Below are positions 1 through 6,560 of a stretch of 22,744 nucleotides of DNA, piece after piece. Position numbers and translations under genes: made by a program. Below the pieces are notes generated by a model. The model had not been told where the DNA came from. It ran no database searches and saw only the letters and a program-made list of their open reading frames with translations. The stretch's first letter is position 1. Each line of letters opens with the position of its first letter. Source of the DNA: a virus; the IMG/VR virus record IMGVR_UViG_3300025430_000115, positions 1 to 22,744 of that record; one strand, written 5' to 3'.

Positions 1-62
1 ATCTCTATCATTCTAGGATAGTCAACCTCGGTTGCTTCACGTATACTTATATAAGTTGTCAT
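1..62 (-). CDS. Possible GNAT acetyltransferase, N-terminal fragment
   Basis: Only the first 20 codons are in the window; the gene runs off the left edge. The ATG overlaps the TGA stop of the upstream composite ORF (ATGA), the usual coupling in this operon. The translation starts MTTYISIREATEVDYPRMIE. A beta strand reading I-R-x-A followed by an acidic stretch and a hydrophobic helix start is typical of the first strand and helix of GNAT N-acetyltransferases. The acetyl-CoA-binding motif lies outside the window, so the family is an inference from 20 residues. An unrelated phage protein remains possible. Confidence 0.45.
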   Translation of the reverse strand, partial: MTTYISIREATEVDYPRMIE

Positions 63-139
63 AGGGTAAAGTTAGAAAATGTCGTGTCCGTGATATCTTT
101 TTTCACGCCACCAGAAACATAACTGGTGATTTCATCGGT
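59..139 (-). repeat. Second copy of the nrdB 3' end
   Basis: The last 26 codons and the stop of the composite ORF align with the last 26 codons of nrdB at 1228-1308. By eye, 17 of the last 23 residues are identical, including ITSYVSGGV, KD and TF...FTL. The DNA is also clearly alike, with many third-position differences, so the copy is old enough to have diverged while keeping its frame. Confidence 0.9.
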
Positions 140-880
140 GGTAGCATACCTTATCAACAGTCCCATATTTTTTCCCCGTTTACTTCTTGGCCACGAATCA
201 GAAAGTTGTTTACTAAAGGTGGCATAAGAGTATCCATTTTCTCTGCAATAGTCTCTAAGATCGTTGCTATAAATGAATAAATCTAATCCATCTACGTATA
301 GCAATTTTACGTCCGGACGCTTGTAGTGTTTCTTGCCCCTATTCGCATCGCCTATTTTATTTGCAGTTTCAGTTCCCTTTACGATAACACCAAATCTAGG
401 ATTGTTCTCACCAGAACTTTTTTTGCTAATTTTTGTGCGAGTTTCCTTTGTGTGCGTATGTCCTTTGAACCAACCCCCGACAGACAACTGCAAATCGTGT
501 CGTTTTTTTCTTTGTTCTTCTGCGCGGGCCCCGTATATGTCTAGATATGTCTTTCCTTTGTGGTTAGGAGGTCTATTGTCCTCACAGATATTTGTAAGTG
601 TGCCATATTCCTCATATCCTATTCTGCCATATTTTTTTATGAGTGATGACTCGATATCGTAGGCAAGATTTTCGTCTTCAATATTTTGGGCATAAAACTC
701 TATAACAGGATAATATCCCAGTGTCTTTAGTTTTCTTATTTTTGCTGTTTTTCTATTGTTTCCTGATCGAGCAAGTTCATGTTCTGTAAAGTGTGACAAT
801 GCTCTATCGTCTTTTCCTTTACCGATATAAAACACTTGATTGTTTCTTGGATCGATCAAACCATAAACGTAGTAACACAT
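59..880 (-). CDS. GIY-YIG homing endonuclease from internal start (273 aa)
   Basis: This is the likely separate product of the composite ORF, starting at its residue 117 (MCYYVYGLIDP). AAGGAG (887-892) lies 6 nt before the ATG, and an exact TATAAATA box lies just upstream (898-905). GIY-YIG endonucleases normally begin within a few residues of the first conserved tyrosine, as here. The protein should cut DNA at a specific site and promote spread of its own gene; its position against nrdB makes the nrdB 3' end the likely target. Catalytic candidates, numbered from this start, are Y6, Y18, G20, R26 and the Glu in DIESSLI. The NUMOD3-like region and the C-terminal helices would bind DNA. The NrdB-like last residues are unlikely to be part of the enzyme. 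Confidence 0.72.
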   Translation of the reverse strand: MCYYVYGLIDPRNNQVFYIGKGKDDRALSHFTEHELARSGNNRKTAKIRKLKTLGYYPVIEFYAQNIEDENLAYDIESSLIKKYGRIGYEEYGTLTNICEDNRPPNHKGKTYLDIYGARAEEQRKKRHDLQLSVGGWFKGHTHTKETRTKISKKSSGENNPRFGVIVKGTETANKIGDANRGKKHYKRPDVKLLYVDGLDLFIYSNDLRDYCRENGYSYATFSKQLSDSWPRSKRGKNMGLLIRYATTDEITSYVSGGVKKDITDTTFSNFTL

Positions 881-1228
881 ATCAGTCTCCTTTATTCTAT
901 TTATAAAGACTGTATTATTCACATACGTAATGTGTTCTTCTCGGTGTTCGGTGCCATAACAAAACACATTATATGTACGATGGTCAAGAGTTGGTGTTAT
1001 GTCTACAAGTTTATCCCCGACATCAAGCACGGAATGCTTGAATGCATGTAAAATATTATGCCCATCTTTTACTATATAATATCCTAATATGGGATTTATC
1101 TCACAGTTATTATGACAATTAAACGGCTTATCATTTTCTCTAGGAGATATTACAATTTCTCTAAGTGTTTTCGCGCCTAGAGCCCGAGCAAAAGGTAGAC
1201 ATTCTTCAATATTAGGAATAAAATACAT
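59..1228 (-). CDS. Composite ORF: unknown domain + GIY-YIG homing endonuclease + NrdB tail copy
   Basis: This 389-residue ORF has three visible parts. Residues 1-116 form an unrecognised domain with C38-H39-N40-x-C42, H65 and a V-D-I-T-P motif near residue 77, resembling small uncharacterised phage and bacterial proteins. Residues 117-about 362 are a GIY-YIG endonuclease: the YVY...FYIG core lies at about 120-135, followed by an Arg in KDDRALSH, a Glu in DIESSLI, a NUMOD3-like segment (KETRTKISKKSSGENNPRFG) and a helix-turn-helix-like end. The last 26 residues are a diverged copy of the NrdB C-terminus, ending FTL. The ATG overlaps the nrdB TAA (TAATG). Residue 117 has its own late promoter and ribosome binding site, so the endonuclease is probably also made alone. 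The full-length fusion may be an early read-through product. Confidence 0.8.
   Translation of the reverse strand: MYFIPNIEECLPFARALGAKTLREIVISPRENDKPFNCHNNCEINPILGYYIVKDGHNILHAFKHSVLDVGDKLVDITPTLDHRTYNVFCYGTEHREEHITYVNNTVFINRIKETDMCYYVYGLIDPRNNQVFYIGKGKDDRALSHFTEHELARSGNNRKTAKIRKLKTLGYYPVIEFYAQNIEDENLAYDIESSLIKKYGRIGYEEYGTLTNICEDNRPPNHKGKTYLDIYGARAEEQRKKRHDLQLSVGGWFKGHTHTKETRTKISKKSSGENNPRFGVIVKGTETANKIGDANRGKKHYKRPDVKLLYVDGLDLFIYSNDLRDYCRENGYSYATFSKQLSDSWPRSKRGKNMGLLIRYATTDEITSYVSGGVKKDITDTTFSNFTL
898..905 (-). promoter_or_regulatory. T4-type late promoter for the internal endonuclease start
   Basis: The minus strand reads TATAAATA exactly, the -10 box read by the T4 late sigma factor gp55 with the sliding clamp. 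AAGGAG and then ATG follow within 25 nt. It lies inside an open frame encoding residues 109-111, which suggests the endonuclease arrived with its promoter and later became fused in frame to the upstream ORF. T4 intron and free-standing endonuclease genes are known to use late promoters. Confidence 0.7.
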
Positions 1229-1308
1229 TATAGGGTAAAACTTTTGAACGTTTCTTCAGTTACGTCTTTATTAACTCCGCCAGAAACGTAACTGGTAATC
1301 TGCGTTTG
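1228..1308 (-). repeat. nrdB 3' end, partner of the copy at 59-139
   Basis: This is the functional copy of the duplicated segment: the last 26 codons of nrdB plus its stop. Both copies end with the same CTA leucine codon and similar flanking sequence (ACCCTATAA here, ACCCTATGA in the other copy). Confidence 0.9.
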
Positions 1309-2325
1309 TTGCGGCGCTACTTGTACATCAGAACCACTAATCCATTTAGCAGTCCATGGTAGAGGATTAAGACCAGCTTTACCATTTAGACCAATCGTTC
1401 CCATACGCTTTGCAGCAATATGATCAACATAATCACAAAGTAGTTGTTCATTAAGACCAATCATAGATCCCTGATGAAAGAGATAGTGTGCCCACTTCTT
1501 CTCTTGATCGATAACTCGCTGAAAGATATCAATGGAATCAGCCCGTGTCTCTTCCCGTATTCTCGCAAAGTCTTCATCCTCTTTCGGTAGAATCTTGAGG
1601 AGGTTTTGAGTTGAGGCAAGGTGAACGTTCTCGTCGCGGGCAATGAGTTTAATGATCTTAGCATTGCCCTCCATTTTCTTGACTTCAGCAAATGCCCAAG
1701 AGCATGCGAATGAGACATAGAATCTAACTCCTTCTAATGCATTGACAGCATTGAGACATAGCCATAATGCTTTCTTGTGATCATATCGATACTTTGGCGT
1801 ATAACCATATTCTGATTCTGGACAACCAAGTGTATTGTTTAGAGTAATCAAATCATCATAATACTTGCTGATATCACCAGCACAGTCTAAGATTTCTGGG
1901 ATGTTGAGCATCTCATCGAATACTCTACTTGGATCACTGTATACATTGCGAATGATGTGAGTGTACGATCTACTATGAATCGTCTCACTAAACGCCCAAG
2001 TTTGGATCCAGGTCTCCAACTCTGGTAGCGAACACACAGGGAGGAAAGCAAGCGAAGGAGCCCGACCTTGTACAGAATCAAGTAGAATCTGACGCTTAAG
2101 GTTCGAGGTAAAAATGTGTTTTTCATGGTCATTTAGTGCCTTGAAGTCTTTGCCATCACGAGACAGATCAACTTCTTCTGGTCGCCAAAAGAAACCAAGT
2201 TGTTTATCAGTTAGTTTTTCGAAGATTGGATAGCGTTGTTTGTCATATCTAGCGATGTTTACATTCTCACCAAAGAAGCAAGTCTGTTGTGTTGCGTCAA
2301 ATCGATTTTTATTGAATACTGACAT
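1228..2325 (-). CDS. nrdB: Ribonucleoside-diphosphate reductase class Ia, beta subunit
   Basis: The small subunit carries the diiron-tyrosyl radical cofactor that drives reduction of ribonucleotides to deoxyribonucleotides by NrdA. The 365 residues align end to end with E. coli NrdB. The expected residues are present: D83 (LLDSVQGR), E114 and H117 (SETIHSRSYTHI), radical tyrosine Y121, E198 (NALEGVRFY), E232 and H235 (ARDENVHL). The C-terminal tail, which docks on NrdA, ends FKSFTL and is complete, so the gene is not interrupted. It follows a 38-codon ORF with a 17-nt overlap, downstream of split nrdA. The stop overlaps the next ATG (TAATG). A diverged second copy of the tail lies about 1.1 kb downstream. 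Confidence 0.97.
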   Translation of the reverse strand: MSVFNKNRFDATQQTCFFGENVNIARYDKQRYPIFEKLTDKQLGFFWRPEEVDLSRDGKDFKALNDHEKHIFTSNLKRQILLDSVQGRAPSLAFLPVCSLPELETWIQTWAFSETIHSRSYTHIIRNVYSDPSRVFDEMLNIPEILDCAGDISKYYDDLITLNNTLGCPESEYGYTPKYRYDHKKALWLCLNAVNALEGVRFYVSFACSWAFAEVKKMEGNAKIIKLIARDENVHLASTQNLLKILPKEDEDFARIREETRADSIDIFQRVIDQEKKWAHYLFHQGSMIGLNEQLLCDYVDHIAAKRMGTIGLNGKAGLNPLPWTAKWISGSDVQVAPQQTQITSYVSGGVNKDVTEETFKSFTL

Positions 2326-2425
2326 CGCTTTCGTCTATCCATTCTACTTGATTTGCAGGAAAAGTTTGTCGCCAAACATGAGTTTCATCTTTTAAAACAA
2401 AGTCAATATCGATCCAGTAACGCAT
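2309..2425 (-). CDS. Small ORF between nrdA and nrdB (38 aa)
   Basis: The product starts MRYWIDIDFVLKDETHVWRQ and ends SDVSIQ. A strong AAGGAG site overlaps the nrdA stop codon and lies about 8 nt before the ATG, making it one of the best ribosome binding sites in the cluster. The stop lies 17 nt inside nrdB, which itself has only a weak GA-rich leader, so this ORF may couple translation from nrdA to nrdB. The product is acidic and aromatic, with no signal or membrane segment. I do not recognise the family. T4-like phages often have small ORFs between nrdA and nrdB, but I cannot show homology. Confidence 0.65.
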   Translation of the reverse strand: MRYWIDIDFVLKDETHVWRQTFPANQVEWIDESDVSIQ

Positions 2426-2437
2426 AATAAAAACTCC

Positions 2438-3499
2438 TTAAATAGTGCAACTATCACATTGTTCATCATCAACTTTACCTGGTGATAGTGAATCTTCAAT
2501 CTCACCAGACTGATCATTGGTATTAAAATAATATAGGGTTTTGCCTCCGAGTTTGTAATGCATCAACAAGTGCCCGATCATTTCAGACAAAGGAATCTTA
2601 CCATCTGGATAGTGCGCTGGATTGTAGGAGGTGTTCACGGAGATAGCTTGATCAACAAACTTCTGTAGAACTGCCATGATCTTCAGATAACCTTCTGGTG
2701 ACTTCTGGTCCCACAGTAGTTCATACTTATTCTTTAGTTTCTTGATATCAGGAACAACCTGCTTTAGAACACCGTCTTTACTCTGCTTGATTGATACCAA
2801 CGCACGAGGAGGCTCAATACCATTCGTTGAATTTGAAATTTGTGCCGATGTCTCTGCCGGCATTAGAGCCATCAAAGTCGAGTTACGAATACCAACTGTA
2901 GCTGCGCGAAGAGCAAGGCTATCCCAATCCATCTTATAGTTTGGTTGAACTATCTCGTCAACTTCCTTCTTGTACGTATCAATAGGCAAGATACCACTTG
3001 AGTAAAGCGTATCAGCATGCTTAGGACATGGATTTACTTCTTCTGCCAGGTCGACCGAGGCTTTGATAAGATAGTAACTCCATGCTTCAGCATATTCGTG
3101 CACAAGATCGAGATTTGGATTAGAGTAATTGCTATCATTACGAGCCAACCAATAAGCAAAATTAATGATGCCGATGCCAAGAGGACGACGGTTGCGAGTA
3201 CCAATCTCAGCGGCTCTAACAGGATAGTCCTGATAATCCAGTAGGGCATCCAAAGCGCGTACAGCAATGGTGCATGGCTTTTCGAAGTCAGCTGGCTTTC
3301 TAATCTTTCCCCAATTAATCGCACTTAACGTACACAACGATATTTCACCTTGTTCATCATTAATATCCTTTAGTGGTGTTGTGGGAAGGGTGATCTCACA
3401 GTTATGTACTAGAATACCATTAGCAAAGAAGTTTGAGTTCTTTTCCACCTCAATATCATATACATCTTCTGTTTGATCCAGATATTCAATACTTAACAT
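2438..3499 (-). CDS. nrdA-C: NrdA C-terminal part with C-intein (split intein, class Ia RNR alpha)
   Basis: The first 33 residues are the C-terminal half of a split intein (DVYDIEVE, NSNFFANGILVHN, with penultimate His and terminal Asn). The remaining 320 residues are the C-terminal part of the NrdA catalytic subunit. The extein starts with Cys (+1) in CEITLPTTPL, which supplies the catalytic glutamate of the N-x-C-x-E active-site motif. Other NrdA features are the second redox cysteine in GEISLCTLSAIN, the radical-relay tyrosine pair in GKTLYYFNTND and a C-terminal cysteine pair (EQCDSCTI) for thioredoxin or glutaredoxin. Joined in trans to the upstream half, it gives a NrdA of about 755 residues, the normal length. 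The start overlaps the upstream endonuclease gene by 14 nt. Confidence 0.94.
   Translation of the reverse strand: MLSIEYLDQTEDVYDIEVEKNSNFFANGILVHNCEITLPTTPLKDINDEQGEISLCTLSAINWGKIRKPADFEKPCTIAVRALDALLDYQDYPVRAAEIGTRNRRPLGIGIINFAYWLARNDSNYSNPNLDLVHEYAEAWSYYLIKASVDLAEEVNPCPKHADTLYSSGILPIDTYKKEVDEIVQPNYKMDWDSLALRAATVGIRNSTLMALMPAETSAQISNSTNGIEPPRALVSIKQSKDGVLKQVVPDIKKLKNKYELLWDQKSPEGYLKIMAVLQKFVDQAISVNTSYNPAHYPDGKIPLSEMIGHLLMHYKLGGKTLYYFNTNDQSGEIEDSLSPGKVDDEQCDSCTI
3401..3499 (-). other. C-intein (IntC), 33 residues
   Basis: Residues 1-33 of the downstream NrdA half match intein blocks F and G: VYDIEVE, then NSNFFANGILVHN followed by Cys as the first C-extein residue. The penultimate His, terminal Asn and +1 Cys needed for branch resolution and Asn cyclisation are all present. 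The size fits natural split inteins, whose C-half is about 35 residues. Confidence 0.93.
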
Positions 3500-4187
3500 G
3501 TTTTCTTTTACCTTCTAATACAATAACTTTGGTATTTTTATTGTGACTGGATTTACCTAGATTTGCTTGACGTAACTTATCACGATGTTCTTCTGATCTA
3601 AAGAATGGATTATACGACATACCTGATTTTTCTTCAATGATTTTTATCATGTTCTCATATTTACCATTAAATCTAAATGGTCTAAATGATTTAGGAAATC
3701 TAATGTCTCGCTTTTTACATTCTTCTACTAAAGCTGAATGTCCAACGATTCTACCTAAATCATAAAATACTTGTATGGCAATATCAACCAAATCATCATT
3801 AGTGTATTTTGTGCTATTTCCGTTTTTTATCCCATCTGATCTTATTTTCATTAATGAAAGCCACTGTGAGTATTTTTCATCGGGAACAATCCATCCACCA
3901 CAACCGCCTGGCTTAGCATTATATCCAAACTTATTATCCATCAGAAAAAGTTCTTTTATATAACGTTCTTCTGTTCTTTTACATTCTTCAACATCATCAG
4001 ACTCAAAGAGAATCTCTAAAGTCCAATCGTCCACACCATATTTGCGAATAGCAGAATGAAATCTAAACTTACTGCCCTGTCTAACAGAAGATTGGTGAGC
4101 TTTCCATCTTTGATCTAAATTTCTAACAGTGTAACCGACATAACCTTTACCATTTGTTTTATTTGTTATTTTATATACAATAGCCAT
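3486..4187 (-). CDS. GIY-YIG homing endonuclease between the two intein halves
   Basis: This 233-residue protein starts with a GIY-YIG nuclease domain: Y5 in IVYKITN, Y16-V-G18, R27 and H31 in LDQRWKAH, and a glutamate at 73 or 74 in TEERYI. The C-terminal half would bind DNA and ends with a NUMOD3-like stretch (EEHRDKLRQANLGKSSHN). It lies exactly between the two genes encoding the NrdA split-intein halves, the arrangement called a fractured gene in environmental phage DNA. It probably cuts uninterrupted nrdA alleles and spreads the fracture, which is inference. It has its own late promoter (4226-4233) and an AGGA site before the ATG. Its 3' end overlaps the start of nrdA-C by 14 nt, so translation of the C-half may be coupled to it. 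It appears more AT-rich than the flanking nrdA parts. Confidence 0.9.
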   Translation of the reverse strand: MAIVYKITNKTNGKGYVGYTVRNLDQRWKAHQSSVRQGSKFRFHSAIRKYGVDDWTLEILFESDDVEECKRTEERYIKELFLMDNKFGYNAKPGGCGGWIVPDEKYSQWLSLMKIRSDGIKNGNSTKYTNDDLVDIAIQVFYDLGRIVGHSALVEECKKRDIRFPKSFRPFRFNGKYENMIKIIEEKSGMSYNPFFRSEEHRDKLRQANLGKSSHNKNTKVIVLEGKRKHVKY

Positions 4188-4225
4188 AAAATGTTTCCTA
4201 ATAGTAGGTTTAGTTGTTTCATGAC

Positions 4226-4233
4226 TATTTATA
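4226..4233 (-). promoter_or_regulatory. T4-type late promoter before the nrdA-borne endonuclease
   Basis: The minus strand reads TATAAATA exactly in the 64-nt gap between the nrdA-N stop and the endonuclease ATG. An AGGA ribosome binding site follows. Late transcription from here would also cover the C-terminal half of nrdA. Confidence 0.72.
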
Positions 4234-4251
4234 TATTTTACTTTTTAGAGA

Positions 4252-5859
4252 TTATTCTATTAACAGTTGATCTGTTTCTAGCAAGTCTTTAGCCTCAACA
4301 TATCCTCTATTTTTTGTGTATACTCGATGGTCGGGAGTACAAACAATAGAGTTTCCGGTTTCCATGTCTGTGATACGCATGACCTTCGCGCCTTCTCTGG
4401 TTTTCAATGAAGCATTGATATTCTTGAACTCATTTTTGCCCGTCTTGATATTTCTACTATAAACTTTATCACCAACTACAGCATCTTTCAGCTTAATATC
4501 TTCTATAGAACCATCAGAATGCTCAACCGTAATCCAAGTATCTCCGCTAAGGCAGCAGAGATTGCTCATCTTGATCAATGCCTTCTTCTTATCAAATGAA
4601 CCATGATCGTTAGCATGGTCAACATTCATCAGATAGATTCGACCAGTATCCTTTCTTTCTTGCATGAAAGCTGAGAATAGATCAATCGCAGGAATAGACT
4701 TCTTTCTGATTTTTGGATTGCGTTCGTATTTCTCATAGAGACTACGAAACTTGTCATTATCATTAAAGAAACATTCATACAGATCAGGCACATCAGAAGG
4801 CGAGAATAGAGTGATTACACCACCAGATAGAAGTCGTTCGTACATCACCTTATTGAACTGAACGCCATAGTCCATATGTCGAATACGATTGTCTTCAGTG
4901 CCCTTATTGTTCTTAAGAACTAGAAGTTCTTCAACTTCAAGATGCCAAAGAGGATAGTAGATGGTTGCTGCACCACCTCTTACGCCACCCTGCGAACACG
5001 ATTTAACAGCAGATTGAAAATGTTTCCAGAATGGTACAACGCCAGTATGAACAGCATCCCCACCGCGAATGGGAGAGCCAATAGCCCTAATGCGACCACC
5101 GCCGATTCCGATTCCAGCTTTCTGAGAAACGTACTTAACGATTGCAGACGATGTGGCATTAATCGAGTCGAGAGAATCATCCGACTCAATAAGCACGCAA
5201 GAACTAAACTGACGCTGAGGAGAACGAACTCCAGCCATAATAGGAGTAGGCAAGCTAATGTCAAATGTAGAGATAGCATCATATAGTTCCTTTACCCACT
5301 TGATACGGTCATTCTTGTAGTTTTGAAACAATGTCATGGCGATCAACATGAATGCCATCTGAGGCGTTTCATAGAACTGACCAGTAACACGATTCTTGAT
5401 TAGATACTTACCACGAAACTGCTCCATAGCAGCATAGGTAAGAAGATTGTCACGATCATGGTCGATGTAGTTGGAAAGTTCAATCCACTCTTCATCTGAA
5501 TATGAATCATCTAGTTCCTTGTCATAATAACCAGCATTTTTTACGGTCCCATAATGAACAAATAATGATACAGGTTCATAATGTCCATACACTTCCTTAC
5601 GCAACTGATAGTTGATTAGACGACCAGCAACGTATTGATAGTTAGGTGTTTCTTCAGAGATAAGATCAGCCGCGGCTTTGATCAGTGTTTCTTGAATGTC
5701 CTTGGACGTGATGCCATTGTGAAACTGAATCTTTGTTTTGATTTCAAGTTCTGATACAGATACACCAGAAAGCCCTTCACACGCAAACTGACATACACGA
5801 TGGAACTTGTTTAGGTCTAGTGGTTCTTTACTTCCATCGCGCTTAGAAACATAAATCAT
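4252..5859 (-). CDS. nrdA-N: NrdA N-terminal part with N-intein (split intein, class Ia RNR alpha)
   Basis: Residues 1-435 are the N-terminal part of the class Ia reductase catalytic subunit; residues 436-535 are the N-half of a split intein. The ATP-cone regulatory domain covers about 1-92 (VSKRDGSKEPLDLNKF). C221 in RQFSSCVLIES matches the first redox cysteine, and QKAGIGIGGGRIRAIGSPIRGG and SCSQGGVRGGAAT are core NrdA motifs. The extein ends SNLC, where N433 and C435 match the active-site Asn and thiyl-radical cysteine. The intein begins at C436 (CLSGDTW). Without trans-splicing to the 2438-3499 product, the enzyme lacks its catalytic glutamate and half of its barrel. The start lies 7 nt after the 70-residue ORF, with AGG nearby. 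Confidence 0.95.
   Translation of the reverse strand: MIYVSKRDGSKEPLDLNKFHRVCQFACEGLSGVSVSELEIKTKIQFHNGITSKDIQETLIKAAADLISEETPNYQYVAGRLINYQLRKEVYGHYEPVSLFVHYGTVKNAGYYDKELDDSYSDEEWIELSNYIDHDRDNLLTYAAMEQFRGKYLIKNRVTGQFYETPQMAFMLIAMTLFQNYKNDRIKWVKELYDAISTFDISLPTPIMAGVRSPQRQFSSCVLIESDDSLDSINATSSAIVKYVSQKAGIGIGGGRIRAIGSPIRGGDAVHTGVVPFWKHFQSAVKSCSQGGVRGGAATIYYPLWHLEVEELLVLKNNKGTEDNRIRHMDYGVQFNKVMYERLLSGGVITLFSPSDVPDLYECFFNDNDKFRSLYEKYERNPKIRKKSIPAIDLFSAFMQERKDTGRIYLMNVDHANDHGSFDKKKALIKMSNLCCLSGDTWITVEHSDGSIEDIKLKDAVVGDKVYSRNIKTGKNEFKNINASLKTREGAKVMRITDMETGNSIVCTPDHRVYTKNRGYVEAKDLLETDQLLIE
4255..4554 (-). other. N-intein (IntN), 100 residues
   Basis: Block A is CLSGDTWITVEHSDGSIEDI, with nucleophilic Cys1. 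Block B is IVCTPDHRVYT, with the conserved T-x-x-H. The fragment ends QLLIE and then a stop, with no linker or DOD endonuclease domain. The size is near 100 residues, as in known natural split inteins such as NrdA-2 and DnaE types. Host residues before it end SNLC, so two cysteines are adjacent at the junction. Confidence 0.94.
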
Positions 5860-5865
5860 GCATTA

Positions 5866-6078
5866 TTACCTATTGAATGTATATTGTTGACTGTTCGCTG
5901 TAATGTTCAAAGTGTCCCAGTTTTGTACTCCTAGAGACGAAACTCCAAGTGTATTACCTCTGAAGTAGTTGGCAACATCATTCATTTCTTCTTGAATGTC
6001 AATGCCTGATGTTTGACCTGTAGTAGTACCTACCTGTGTACCATTCGCTAGAAACACTGCTGAATAACTTACTGACAT
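5866..6078 (-). CDS. Small hypothetical protein (70 aa)
   Basis: The product runs from MSVSYSAVFLANG to QQYTFNR. It has a strong TAGGAGA ribosome binding site 8 nt before the ATG and lies between the nuclease ORF and nrdA-N, 12 nt and 7 nt from them. It contains many polar and glycine residues, with no membrane segment and no cysteine. The end (QNWDTLNITANSQQYTFNR) looks like a beta strand-rich tail. I do not recognise the family. Its place in the nucleotide operon gives no firm hint of function. Confidence 0.75.
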   Translation of the reverse strand: MSVSYSAVFLANGTQVGTTTGQTSGIDIQEEMNDVANYFRGNTLGVSSLGVQNWDTLNITANSQQYTFNR

Positions 6079-6089
6079 TACTTATTCTC

Positions 6090-6560
6090 CTACCTAGACT
6101 TATATTCAGAATGAGAATACTTCATCAACTCATTCCTTTCCTGTTCACTCAATACATATACTTCTTCCACCGCAGGTTGATCAAATGGAATACCAACCAT
6201 TTCAATACCAAACTTGGTTCGATAAGAGAAACTGTGAAAACTCTTTGGATCGATTCTGAAAATCTTTCCATTGTGCTTATATCTAGGATTAATCAAAGCA
6301 GGCGAAGTGACGACATATAGATCATCTACCTTGCTACACTTTGTCAATTGAGTTTTACGAAAAGAAACGCAATCCTTGTATACATAGGGTTGTTCTGTCT
6401 TAACTTCAACCAGCCTATCGCCGTCAACAATCATGTCTTTGGTTCGATCATAGTTGTCCAACGACATCTCCACTAGATGCCCATTTCGACTTAACCAGTT
6501 AGATACAATCTTTTCACCAGTTTTGCCTAGAATCTCAATTCGTTCATTATGTGTCATCAT
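6090..6560 (-). CDS. PD-(D/E)XK-like nuclease
   Basis: This 156-residue protein has the order expected of a PD-(D/E)XK nuclease: an early helix with Glu (LGKTGEKIVSNWLSRNG, E16), then D42 in RTKDMIVDGD, then V-E52-V-K54 as the (D/E)XK strand. The later part (LYVVTSP...GKIFRIDP) is compatible with the remaining strands of this fold, as in small resolvase or repair-type nucleases. It could act in recombination or replication of phage DNA, or in host DNA breakdown. It overlaps the upstream 55-residue ORF by 14 nt; AAGGA precedes a double ATG. A catalytic role is inferred from motif order, not from a recognised close relative. Confidence 0.65.
   Translation of the reverse strand: MMTHNERIEILGKTGEKIVSNWLSRNGHLVEMSLDNYDRTKDMIVDGDRLVEVKTEQPYVYKDCVSFRKTQLTKCSKVDDLYVVTSPALINPRYKHNGKIFRIDPKSFHSFSYRTKFGIEMVGIPFDQPAVEEVYVLSEQERNELMKYSHSEYKSR

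Noticed and set aside
326-1051. Plus-strand open frames opposite the composite endonuclease ORF
   Set aside because: They are antisense shadows with low-complexity Phe/Ser/Cys-rich translations and no ribosome binding site; the minus frame has recognisable domains.
59-2325. Group I intron in nrdB with the endonuclease as intron ORF and 59-139 as second exon
   Set aside because: nrdB is continuous with a full C-terminal tail and stop, and the endonuclease frame runs straight into the tail copy without an intron-like untranslated stretch, so no splicing is needed.
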